Position numbers and translations under genes: made by a program
NCBI RefSeq assembly: GCF_009870125.1
Contig: NC_046681.1
Span: 9,871,001 to 9,935,000 of the forward strand
Length of the DNA stretch: 64,000 nucleotides
From: Drosophila pseudoobscura
Taxonomy: Eukaryota; Arthropoda; Insecta; Diptera; Drosophilidae
Reading direction: 5' to 3'
Part shown: piece after piece, positions 11,970 to 24,600 of the stretch
How the letters are laid out: each line of letters opens with the position of its first letter
Numbering within the stretch: the first letter of the stretch is position 1
The notes under the pieces: generated by a model
Databases searched by the model: none
What the model was told of the DNA's origin: nothing
The model's input: the letters and a program-made list of their open reading frames with translations, nothing else

Positions 11970-14363
11970 ATGAGTCCAGCAAATGTATCAAAGCCAGACC
12001 TTAGCATCGATGAGGAAGACGAGATATTGGCACTGGAAAAACTGCTGGGCGAGGCGGAAAACGATAATGCAGAGACAGCACCAACACCAGCAGCAAAGTC
12101 GGTAGCTGCCGCACCACGGCTGCGGGAAGACAGCAGTTTCGCCAATGCGTTCAGCTTTGAGAAGACCGTGAAGCCCGCCGCAAAATCAACGGCAGATGAC
12201 AAGGCCACGCCCAAAGAGCCGGAGCTCGATTCATCCGATGACGAGGAAGTGAAGAACTTCTTAGAAAGGAAGTACAACGAATATGGCACTGATATCAACA
12301 AGACGCTCAAACAGCAGCGGGAAAGCGCCCACGAGTCGAAGGTGGCGCGGGAGGTGGATCAAGACATCAAGACCACCAAGTTTATTAGCTCAACGCCGCA
12401 GCCGCTCAAGAATCCACACAATCCCATAAAGCGCCAGGGCCCAGCGAGCAGTACATTTCAAAGGCCAGTGTCAGCAGCCGCCTCCAATCCCTCCACCCCA
12501 CAGCAACCAGTCTCGGCGGTCTATACGGATCCCGTGTTCGGATTGCGGATGATCAATCCGCTGATCTCCAGCACATTGCTGCAGGAGCGCATGGGAGGAC
12601 GTAAGGCTGTGCCATTCTCGGGCGTGGCATATCACATAGAGCAGGGCGATCTGGCCAAGGATTGGGTCTTGGCTGGCGCCTTGGTCTCGAAGCAGCCTGT
12701 GAAGAACACGAAGAAAGGTGATCCATACTCCACTTGGAAGCTGTCGGACCTGCGCGGCGAGGTCAAGACGGTTTCCATATTTCTCTTCAAGGAGGCCCAC
12801 AAGACGCTGTGGAAAACTGCCGAGGGCATGTGTCTGGCTGTGCTCAATCCAACCATATTTGAAAGGCGGGCAGGCAGTAGCGATGTGGCCTGCCTCTCCA
12901 TCGACTCGTCGCACAAGGTTATGATCCTTGGTCAGTCCAAAGATCTGGGCACCTGTCGGGCAAACAAGAAGAACGGAGACAAGTGCACAGCCATTGTCAA
13001 TCTGTCCGAATGCGATTATTGTGTGTTCCACGTGAAGGCTGAATATGGAAAGATGTCCAGGCGCTCGGAATTGCAATCGGCCACCGCGGGACGTGGTCTA
13101 AACGAGCTGCGCAACAAAGTGCTGGGTAAGTAGCAAGTGCAGCTGCCATTGTCAATACTTGGACTGTTCTAATCCATTCATGCCTTCCTAGGCAAAACGG
13201 AGGTCTTCTATGGAGGACAATCGTTCACGGCCGTTCCGGCCAAGAAAAGCTCAAAGCTTATCGCTAAGGAACGCGATCGTCTGAGCAAGCTGGCTGGCTA
13301 TGATGTTTCGCCTTTTGCCCACACCGTTGACCATGTCGCGAAGCCTCGGACCGACACACCACAGAATGTGCCGTACGCAGAACGAGGTGGTCCCGTATCC
13401 AGGCTGGCCGGGGGTGTTGAGGCTTCTTCAAAGCAAAGGCTTCAAGATCTCGAGCGAGTGCGTCTGTTGAAAGCTGAAAACGATCGATTCGAGAAGGAGT
13501 CCAAAGGCAATGTCCTCGGTGGAGTCGCCCCGGGCACACCCACAGCTAAAGCTACACCAACCCCCGGGACACCAACTACCCCCAGCAGCGTGCCGGACAA
13601 GTTCAAGAATCGCGGATTCTCCTTTGATGCCAACTTGACGCCCAAACTTTCTGGCAGCGAGAATTTCAGCCTTGAGGTCAACATCGGTGCTCGACAAGCG
13701 GCGAGCGCAAAGCTGAGAGCGGCTGCCCTGCTGAAAAAGAAGCCGCTGGAGAAAGTCAATCCAAACTCTACTCGCGGCTCAGAGACGGGCAAGCGGCGAG
13801 CCATCGATGACCTAAACGAAAAGTTTTCCACCAGCGCCAAGAGGCAAAAGATCGACGAGGACGAGCGCGAGCTGATGCGCAAGTCGCGTATCGAGCGGAT
13901 AATGGCGGCCACGTCGTCGCATACGAATCTGGTAGAGATGCGTGAGCGCGAGGCCCAGGAGGAATACTTCAACAAGCTCGAACGCAAGGAGGCCATGGAA
14001 GAGAAAATGCTAGGTACCTTCAAAATGCCCTGCAAGGCGGTCATCTGCCAGCAGTGCAAGTACACCGCCTTCTCGGCGGCCGATCGCTGTAAGCAGGAGA
14101 GGCATCCCCTGAAGGTAGTCGATGCCGAGAAGCGATTCTTTCAATGTAAGGATTGCGGCAATCGCACCACCACCGTCTTTAAGTTGCCTAAGCAGAGCTG
14201 CAAAAGCTGCAAGGGTTCGCGCTGGGAGCGGGCGGCAATGATACGGGAGAAGAAGGTCTGCACTGGCCGGGAGTCCCTCTCGGTGCGTGGCGACGAGGAG
14301 ACCTTCCTTGGCAGCGTAGCCAGCAGCGCCAGTCTCAATCTCCTGGTACCCGCGGAGGAGTGA
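11970..14363 (+). CDS. Mcm10: DNA replication initiation factor Mcm10
   Basis: Nuclear scaffold that binds the CMG helicase, DNA polymerase alpha and DNA during origin firing and elongation; in flies also tied to chromosome condensation and heterochromatin. Two exons, 11970-13125 and 13192-14363, give 775 residues. The N-terminus is acidic and low in complexity. The central OB-fold/zinc region has the CCCH finger CRANKKNGDKC, then CDYCVFH (about residues 328-352). The C-terminal part has two CxxC pairs (CQQCKY and CKDCGN, CKSCKG; about 690-760) as in the metazoan zinc-binding C-terminus. The ATG at 11970 is the first of the frame. It is divergent from bur, as in D. melanogaster 39B, and convergent with Ret. 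Confidence 0.96.
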
Positions 14364-15602
14364 TAAATATTATGTGAGTTTTGCGCATACGATTTAGTTG
14401 TTTTATTTGGAAGTTTTACATAAATATTAGATTAGATTTTATGCAATACGTACAATTATTTACAGTCCCTTAAATGATTCGTAGATAAATAAGTACAAAG
14501 GTTTCAATAGCTAAATATTTAAATGCGAATGTGTGAGATTGTTTGGTGGTGTTGGTGCTGGAATATTTGGGCATTCTCTAGCAGTACCAAGCGTACCCGT
14601 AATTGGAATAAATTGTATGGTTCTATGATGGTTAATGACCTAAATGAATATAATAATTTTTTAAACACGTGTTATGACACGATTGCTAAGACCCCCCCAT
14701 TCATAAGCTGAGCTTAAGCTTCACTAAGGGAACTCTTTGAATAACTTGACCATGAAAATCGATCAGATGTAAATTAATATTTTAAAGCAGCGATGGAGCA
14801 CACTTTTTAAATCTGGGAGCAATCTAGCACAAACAGCAAAAATTCTCTTAAGCACACAGTTTGTACATATTTTGTTTTTGGATTCTCGGTCTCAGTTTCG
14901 TTAGCGCACATGCATGTATTTTGTTTTTGCATTCTCAAGCATTCCCTTGCATTCTTCCCTATTTGCTTGAGCTCTCGAAGAATAGACGTGACGTGACCAC
15001 AGCTGCTTTAAGGACATTTTATATGAAGAAAATTCTTTCTCTTATGTTTGGAATACAAATTCCGTTTGAAGACACTTTTGTATCACTCCCAGAAGAGGTA
15101 TAATCTTAAGCTCCTTAGCAGATATACAATGGACAATATACTATTATTAAGTTTGTACAAAATGGACTAAAATAGTATCTTAAAACTAATCAAACGCTTT
15201 TTTGGTTTGCAGCAAGAAGCGTATGTAGATTTCATTGGCATTGTTTAGGCAGAGATTAAATGATATATTTTTTTGTTCAAGATAGGATAGAGGGTTTTGA
15301 TTACCTATAATTTGATTAGAGTTGACCATACAGGTGGAAATGCTCTATAGAATTAGGTGATCTTAGGCTGCTCCTTTAAATGCATTGGGGAGTATTCGAA
15401 AACGAATTCGATTCCTGTTAAATTTTTACTTTTTTGGCATCAGAATAAAGCTACGAGACTAAAAGTAAAACTAAAACTATTTAACAAACAATTTGAACTG
15501 AAAGACAGGCGCTGATAAGACAAGAAACATATTCAGAACTCATGGGAATGTAAAAGTATACACAGATACGGAGATACGAGAGTTAGACAGAAAGAACTTC
15601 CT
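14364..15602. other. convergent 3' region of Mcm10 and Ret
   Basis: AT-rich, with no convincing gene. It should contain the 3' UTRs of Mcm10 (plus strand) and Ret (minus strand). The frame at 14861-15103 has no family resemblance and starts in ordinary AT-rich sequence. Confidence 0.4.
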
Positions 15603-18600
15603 CTAGACGGCATCCTCAGCCTGCTGTCCTTGGTGGGTCGTCTCCACGCACTCTTTGAGATTTAGCAAGCTGGAGAAACGGAACGAAATCGTCTTGGAGA
15701 GATGCTTCTCGAAGTCTCGGTTATCCAGATTGTCTGGTATCAGGCTATGGTTGGTCATGTCCAGATACGATCGTCCCCGCTTTACGGGAACAGCATAGTG
15801 GGGAAGCGCGGTGGCTGGGGAACCACCGCTGGTCATGTTGCTGTAGCTTGGTGCACAGCTGGACTTACGTATGTTGAGCGGAAAGCGTAGATCGTTCTCA
15901 TACCGCAGCACCTGCTCCGTGGTGCTGGTATCGATCAGGGGACGCGGAAGATCATAGCCGGGTGGAGCAGCAGCTGCCGCCTGCATCTCGACCACGGACT
16001 GGTCGCGACTATTGGCCAGATCCTGGACATCGTAGGTTATCTTTGGCGGTGACCATAAATGCTGCAGGGAGTCGGGTTCGCCCAGGCCTTCCTCTGGCAT
16101 CAAGGCTGCCTCGTCGCCGCAGTACATCGGATTGGATACGGCACTCGTTTCCATCTCTATATATTTGGCATTGTTGCCCAGCAATTTCTCAAATTCGGCT
16201 GCTAGAAATTTAAAGGAGGGTCGCGCATTGGCCTCATCCGCCCAGCAGGTGCGCAAAATGGAGTACACAGCCTCGGAGCAGTTATCAGGCCGTTCCATGC
16301 GATATCCTGTCTTCAGCAGCGACCAGAGATTCTGCGGAGCTATGCCCGGATAGGGAGAGGCGCCCAGCGTGATCAGCTCCCAGCAGAGTACGCCAAAGGC
16401 CCAAACATCCGATTTGGTGGTGTACACATGATCTGCCAGAGATTCTGGAGCCATCCACTATACAGGGGCGAGGATATTTTCATGATAGGAGATACCATTA
16501 TTGTTTGAACTCACCTTGACGGGCACTCGATCTCTAGATCGTTTTAAATAGGCATCATCCTCGTAGACATCTCGAGTCAGTCCGAAATCCGAGATCTTGC
16601 AGATCTTGCCATCAGCCAGGAGCACATTTCGTGCCGCCAAGTCCCGGTGAACCAGCTGCAGAATAGAATATAAGTCAAACAGGGTATGATTAAGTAAATA
16701 ATTGGTACGTTGAGCGGCTATTCTTTTATATCCGATACTCAGTCAATTGCTAATGCTGAGTGATTTTGTAAGGATAACCAAAGCAGACCGGGATCTCTCA
16801 ATTTTGCTCTCGCTATACCGGCTTCCTTCTGGCAGTATCGGGCATACAAATTTTCAATTTTTGGAACCTACCTTTAGCTCAGTGAGGTATGCCATGCCTT
16901 TGCAGATCTGCCAGGCAAAGGTGAGCACCATCTTGACATTGACAGGTTCCACGCCGTCGCTGAAATCGACTCCAGCACACTCGATCTTGCGGCTGAGTCG
17001 GAGATAGCTCCGCAGCGAGCCATAGCGGGCGTACTCGATGATGAGTAGTGGCGCCTCTGAGGATTGAGTGCAGGCGCCCAGTAGCTTGATGACATTCGGA
17101 TGGGAGACCTCCTGCAGCAGTTGAAACTCAGAAAGCAGGGCCATGTACTCGACCGAATTGGCGCCCTTCTTGAGCATCTTGACGGCCACCGTGGTGACGC
17201 CTGGTAGGCCGGCAATCTCTGTGGCATATCCCTTGAGAACCTGCCCGAACTCACCCTCGCCCAGGACGGTGTCCAGTTCGAGTTGGCCACGCGGAAACTC
17301 CCACTTGGTGTCGGCGCTCTCGAACTTAAACCCGCTCTGCAGCGGCATCAGTGGCAGGTCGCCGTCGGCCGACTCGGGCAGACCCTGTTTGGACGATGGC
17401 GTCATCGATTGCTTGCCCAGGCGACGTTGGAGCATCTTCCGCTGGGTGAGGAGCAGGCAGAGCAGCAGAAGAACGAACAGCAGTGGACAGCTGATTACGA
17501 TCAGCATGCAGGATCGATTGCATTCGAATCCAGCCACATTAAGCACCCCCAAGAGCAGAGGATCCTGCAGGGCGTCTGTGTCTCTCTGCAGGGGCGTGGC
17601 AGCCACTGTGGGTCCCGTCAACTCTGTGTCTGTCTCGTTCTTTCGTTTCCGCGGGCGTTTTGCCTTGGGCTCATCATCCATCGGGGCACAGGAGCACTTG
17701 CCGTTATCCTCGCAGATGCACGTACCCGAGCCACTGAGGATACCCCGCCTGTTCTCATTGCTGGTGTGTGGCCCCACGATCTTGCCCGCGGGAGTGCAGT
17801 CTTGCGGACAGGCATACGGATTGAGTTCCTCCAGCGGATCGCACACATGATCGGGACAGTATCGGGCCTGGGGCACACAGGATCCATAGTTTCGCCCGAA
17901 CATGGCCGAGCTCGAGCCGCGCCACGTGCACGGTCCCCCGTTGGTGGCCAGGCCGCAGAACTTGGTGCACTGCGACTGGTATTTGATCTGGGCACAGGTC
18001 TGCGAACGCGACTTGATCTTCAGTTCGCAGCTGGCATTCTCCGGTCTGCCCTCCACCAAATGCACATTGATCACAAACGCATGCGAGAGGCGCTCCTGGT
18101 CCAGCCAGGTCACATTCACGAAATATATCGTCTCTGGCGCCTGCTCGAGGGCTGGGGGATGCTTCACATAGACAATACCCGACATGGGGGTGATGCCGAA
18201 GGCACCGCTCCGATCCTCGACAATTTCAAAGCGAACGGAACGCATCAGCTCCAGGAAACTCTCCGGCTGTGTCACCCTGTAGAAGGACGCTGCCGATCGA
18301 TACACAAACACGTCCTTCTCGAAATCGACGCTCACAAGGCCTTGGGATCGGCCGAAACCATCCGTGTGCAACGTTTCGCCGACGCTCTCGAAGATGCGTT
18401 GCTGACGCCCGCGCAATGGCAGTGCCTGTGGATGCTCCTGGTCGCTGTTGTGCAGTTGTGTGAGATCCACATGCAGACAGATGTGAGCCGAGGCCGACAT
18501 GGCTACATTCTCCATTTTGATGGTCACATCTCTGGCCTCCAGTACGCAGCAGTAGGGCGTCTGCCGCAGGACCCCATCACGCGAAAAGCGGAGCTCTGCA

Positions 18601-21600
18601 AGGAGCAATCGGAAATTCTACATCGGTTATATCGGTCTGTATCCGCCTCTACTTACGGCAGCTGACAATGGTGTGCGGCCTGCCCGTGTGATCCGCCTCG
18701 TAGGCATGACAGTCCGGCCGGAGCAGGTCGTTGGTGTCGTTGTGTATCGCATAGCCCAGATTCTGATTGGCCGCCAGCGTGTCCTTGTCCACGTAGATGA
18801 TTTTCTCGCCCACCGCCTCGTTCTGTTGGAGAAAAGGGAGCTTCGTTAGCGCTTGCTTCATTAGCATTTACTGACCAACGCTAATTAAATTCCACTTGAC
18901 AAATTGCAGCGCTCTGCAGCCCTCCAAGGATATGCTCTTGGTGATTATCCTGCATTTTAATTTGTGCCCAAGGTCAGGCAAGGGTTTCTGGGACCTTGGG
19001 GATCTGACAATCCTGCTGCGTGGTTCCCTGTCCTGTCCACATAAATGGGTCTCAAGGGGTCTCACCACATTAGCAAGGTGCTTGTAATGGAGTTAGGCGT
19101 ACGGTCGAATGGTGGTTTATTAGGATAGGATGTTAGGATGTATGGAAATTACATGTATTTGAATAATAAGGGAGCTCTTGGTTGGGTTGGGTTTTGGTAT
19201 GTGGGAAGAAGAAGGCGGAACCCTCACCTAAGCTGAAATATCTGCGGGGAGAAAGAGGAGTGACTCTAACCCTAAGGCAATCCATCACCTACTACATCCC
19301 GCCAATGCTATAAAGTGCATTAATTAGGATTGTCTCTCAGATGATATCATAAACTGAACTAATTTCAAGCTTAAGTGTATGAGAAATGAGGCTTCTAAGT
19401 CCATTTACTAAAACAAATATTAGTTAAATGGATTCGATATTAATAATGCGAACGGAAATGATATGCTAGACTTCCACCTATAGTATGTTTTAAGGTGAGA
19501 GAGAGTTGTGGAGGTAGTAAATACTCTCGAATACTTTTTGTAACGATTCTAATCAATTTATTCAATTTAGAGTGATACCTTTCACTGGCAGACTTTCAAA
19601 CAGACAGATTCTTCGAAGCAACACCTTCCTATATGATGGAAACCAATTTTACAGAGATTTTTGAACTTTGTGCACTCTGTATTCTGGTGCCTAATGCATC
19701 TACCATTAGGAAGCCTCCCTATAACCCAGAGCTCTTTTTGTGGCCAATCCAGGCGACACACATATAAAGCCTCGGGCCACACCTCACACAACACACATCA
19801 GTTTTATTCCTGTGCATTGTAGGACATGTCGCCAGCAATTTCCTCGAAATAAAATAAAATGTCTATTATTTTGTGGACATAATTTAAATGAAAAGCACCA
19901 CACAGCACCTAAGGCAATTTGTAATGGCTAAAACTTTAGTGCAGAGCCAATTACTCGAGCAGGAGCAGGCGGCACTATCAGCAGCAGAACCTGACACACT
20001 TTGCAGCAGATCCTTGGGGATAGGCTTGGCTCCGTTCGTACATGACAACATAATTTACTGCGGCTATGGCAAAGTTCTGTGGCAGCTTTAAGAGACTCCC
20101 ACCTCGTGCCCATTTTTGTGTCTTGGCCAGTTCCTTTCCTGGGCTGTCATGCTCCAATCATAAAAGCCCATAAACGTTACGCGTTTTTAATGGCAACATA
20201 TGATAAAGTAGTGGGAGAAGGAACTCCATCTATTAGACAGCCCCAGACAGGACGGGACTTGTAGAACCAGAACCAGAGCCAGACGCGACGCGGTAATGGC
20301 CAAATAATGGCAGGGTCTTTCTTTGGCTGGGTCTTTGGTTCTGTTGCGTGTCTGCGGGGCGTTCATCATGGACGAATTCAATAAGCCCGCACCCAGAGTC
20401 AAACCAGACAGCCGGCAGACGATTGTCTGGGCCAGGTCTGGTTCTGTCTCTGTCTCTGTCCATCCACCAACCCTTACTTACCGCCTGAAAGTAGGGCTGA
20501 TCCAGGTAAAAGTTAAACCGGGAGTCGCGCTCCTGCAGCTGCGGTCCATTGTCGTTGCGATCCAGCAGTTTGATGTCAAAGCTCCGAGAGAACTTGCGCT
20601 GCTCCAGCGCCGACAGCTTGACGGTGCAACTGATCCTGGCCTGCAGCTGGCCCGCACGAGCCATTAATCCATTCAGTTCATCGTGGTCGAGTGGGTGCCT
20701 GGTGTACAGACGGTTCTGCTTGAGGACAAAGTGGGAGCTGCCCGCCGTCAGCGAGTACTCGAGAGTGCGGTGCGGGCACAGGTACTTGGCAGCCCTTGAG
20801 TTGAGGGCACCAATCAGGACGGGCTCGAAGGTTCTTCCGCGCTGGCTCTGCGACGACTCGGAGATACTGTAGTCTGCCTTGCTCCAGAAGCAAATGTGCT
20901 CCAGCTCCGAGCAGTACTCCTCCAGCGCCTGTGGTGTCACCTCCATGGTCAGGTGGGACACGGGCAGCAGTTGGCCCTCCGGCTGATCCCTGGGAAAAGC
21001 CGTCACCACATATTTGGCACTCGAATTCAGCGGCTGGTAGTCGGTGCGCATGTAGACCTCGCCGGAGCTCGCATTGATGCGGAGCAGGGGATTCTGCTCG
21101 AGGCTGTAGATGTAGTCGCTGGCCAGCTGGTTGTCCTCCAGGCGCAGCACTTGGAACTGGGCCAGTGGTATCTTCGAGAAGATGCTCTCCGACTCCTCGT
21201 TGATGGGCAGATTGAATTTCACGGATGTGCTGGGAAAGTAAACATCGCTGGCTGTCAACGAGAGAGAGAGAGGCAGAAAAGCATCAAGTTAATGTGGATG
21301 GCGTCATGGGGGATTTTGTGAAGGGGAAAGGGAAGTCCGTCCACAAGTGGTTGGTCCACAATTGACCCACTCAGTGGAAGAGTGTTCCCACCACTAAAAT
21401 AAAATTATTTATTTTCCTGGGGGTTGGCATCAGTGCAGGAAACAGACCCAGACACTCGTCATCAAATCCATTCAAATTATTTGGTTTAATAAGCCGGCTG
21501 TGACCTCAATAGAGGTGGAGAACCCCCCATCCCTACCCCTGGTCTAACCTATCTACCAAATCGAACAGGACAGGGCGTATGCGTAATATGATAAGATTTC

Positions 21601-24600
21601 TCTCCTAATGACACACGATTGTTGTCGCTGGCTGTTTTTGCGGTCGTGTGTTTGCATACGAGTCCGCTGCGAGTCCAATACAAGCGTTAGAATAAATAAA
21701 TATAATACAGATATTAGTTATTAGCATATGGGTTATCAGACCTCCTCCTTCTGGCCCTCTGGCCCTCCGGCCCTTTGCTCTGTTCCTATTCCTCGAATGG
21801 AAGTGTCGGCGTCATCAAGTTGCGTATTGATTTTGTGATAACGATAACGCTTTATTTCGGGCCCGGAAAAAAATACACACAATAGCACCCCAAGTATAAT
21901 TGGTTACAAATTTGTGCCTCTTCAACGCCCAATTTTATGCCACAGAATTCGGAACAACATAAGTGTGGGGGAAAGGGAGTCCTAGTTCTTGTAATGTTAT
22001 GGTTCGAACAGGATGGGGGATGGGCTATGGGTTGGTCGAACAGCATAATATACAGAGTAAACAGTTGAACGCTTGCCATGGAAATTTCACAGATTTATTG
22101 GGTGTGTAGAATAGGAATTGATTGATCAACAATCATATTCACATTTGATATACACGTTCTCATTTTTGTTATCTGATCTGTTAATTATATGAATCAATAA
22201 ATGATTTTTGTTGAACAAATTCTTTGAATTTGTCTTAAATCTACTTTAAACATATTTCTAAAACTTTAATAACTTTCCAAAATGAACTCTGACTCCTTTG
22301 GGGCTTCCTCAATCCGCTCATAATTCGTTTAAGCAATATTTCCTACTTATCCTTGAAAGATCTTGATTAGTGTGCACAAGCATCATCATCCAATTCCTTC
22401 CTACTCACTAGGATTCCTTGTAAAGTGAAGCACTTGGTACTTAATCATCGGCAAAACGGTTCGCAGCGCCACATAAACAGGACTGGCGCCGCCATTTGGC
22501 CAGGGATCGATGGAATGGGATGGCCGCATAATCCTGTTAGGGACTCCTCACACTTCCCCCATCGCCCTTCACGCACCCTTTTCTCTGTCCCCTCCACATA
22601 CGCGTATTTCATTAAAAACGCTGACAGCATTAATATATATAATACGAGTATTTGTGTGGGTGAGTGGGTGCGTGTCCTTTCTTGCTCGGGTGGTGTCCCC
22701 TTTTTGGCGGGCGCCAAGGACACGCTCGTTGGAAGCATTTAAAATGTCATTATAAATGCGCGCTCGTGTACTCCGACTCGCCCCCGGCTTCATCTACATA
22801 TTTTATCAGCATTTTTCGCATGCCTGAACGTCAACAATTGTAATGAACACATTTTATATTATTTATAAAATGTATGTGTGTGTGTCCCGGAGACCACATT
22901 TCCCCCACATCGTTGTTAAGTCAGAGCAGGCACAGCGCCCACTACCCCCGGTATGTGTAGAATGGTTGGGGATTGTGGCGGGGTCCGTCTATTTCATTTA
23001 CCTCTCGAAAGCCTTCCCATAATTATGACAGGCATTTAGTGCGGCCGCTGGTGGCGGTGGCTTTGGCTTTAGCGTTGGCTTATGGCCATCCAATTAGCGG
23101 CACTTTTATTTATTCCTCTGTTTGCACTTCCCCCTCTATTAGGTGTGAGGCATACCTGGTACTTTGGTGGGGGGCAATCGTGATTACCATTACCAAAAGA
23201 AGTTTCCAAACCAAAGAACGGAGCATAGAGGTTGGTTAAGGATATAGCAATAAGGGGGAGATGATTGCAATTTTAGACGGGTTTGGTGACAGATAACTTA
23301 TTCAAAGAACCGATCAGAGATTGTGCGGAATCGGAAAAAGATAATATTTTCTCCACAATTTCTTCGTCGGATTTCGTCTGATGTGTTGGGAAAACATTAG
23401 GTGCTTACAAAAAAGCGCATGGTGAAAATTTTAATTATAAATGCTGCTAATAATTTTTGATACCCGGTACTCGAAGAGCTTAGGTATATTTTATGTGCTT
23501 TTCCGTCCCGTTAGCTTATGTATATAAATATATTCCTAATCAGGATCAATAGCCGAGTCGATATAGCCTTGTCTGTTTGTCTTGATGAGCGCCTAGATAT
23601 CAGAGACTTTAAGAGCTAAAGTAACCAAATGTTGTATCCAGACTCCTATGATATCACGCTGTTTCAAGTGTATTTCACTGTATTTGTAATGAGTACCGGT
23701 TTTAAAAGTAGAGCCGCGGCCCTTGCCGCGTTCTAGTTCGCGTTTGAGACCACCTTGTCGTTTAAGTCCCTGAATATATTGAATGAATATAAAAGAGATA
23801 ATATTTCGTGAAATCCTTAAGAATTCTTTCAGAATCTATCTGTAAAAAACCAATTAATAATATGCTTTTGGACCCAGTTCTTGGGTTATAAATCTCCAAG
23901 TGCCTTTCCTTGAGGGTGTCCCCATTATCATTTAATCTTCACCATAACTGAAAAGTTTTAATCCAGCATTAAATACCCTTTAAATACAGCTTTAAAGGCC
24001 ACAACCTCCCAACGATTTCCCCAATCAGTTCTCAATGTGAGCTCAACTTGACCTCATCCAGTCCCCAGGGTCCAGGTTCCCAGCGGCAAGTGGGCGGAAA
24101 ATGGTGCTAAAAAAAGAGAGACTCACCCAGAAAAAACCCTGACCAAAAGTCAACAACCGTAAAACAGAAGGAGAGCGCGAGACCACAGAGCGAAAAGGAC
24201 GTAAACAGGGAAGGACTACGACTATTAGGTTATCTATCATGAGGACAATTAAAAAGCGAGCGAATGGCGCATTAAAAACTCGAACCGACAGTTGATAAAA
24301 CATGGCTCGAAAAGGGAGGCGGACAAGTCGGATGATCCCGGAGCGGGAGGTAGACTCCACTGGGGGGTGATTGGACCTAGACGCCTTTGGTCGCGTTAAT
24401 GACAGCATTGTCAACAATTGATGAGACGGGACGGGGGCCATGACAACGACCATTAGTTCGGCCTGTACCTGTACCTGAACTTGGATGGCCTGCCAAACGA
24501 GCGGTAACGGTAAAGGTAATGCCCAGCGTAGAACTGTAACTGAGACTCTACTAAATGAGGTGCGGCCGAGCCCGGTGTGGACGGAATGTCAACTAGTTTC

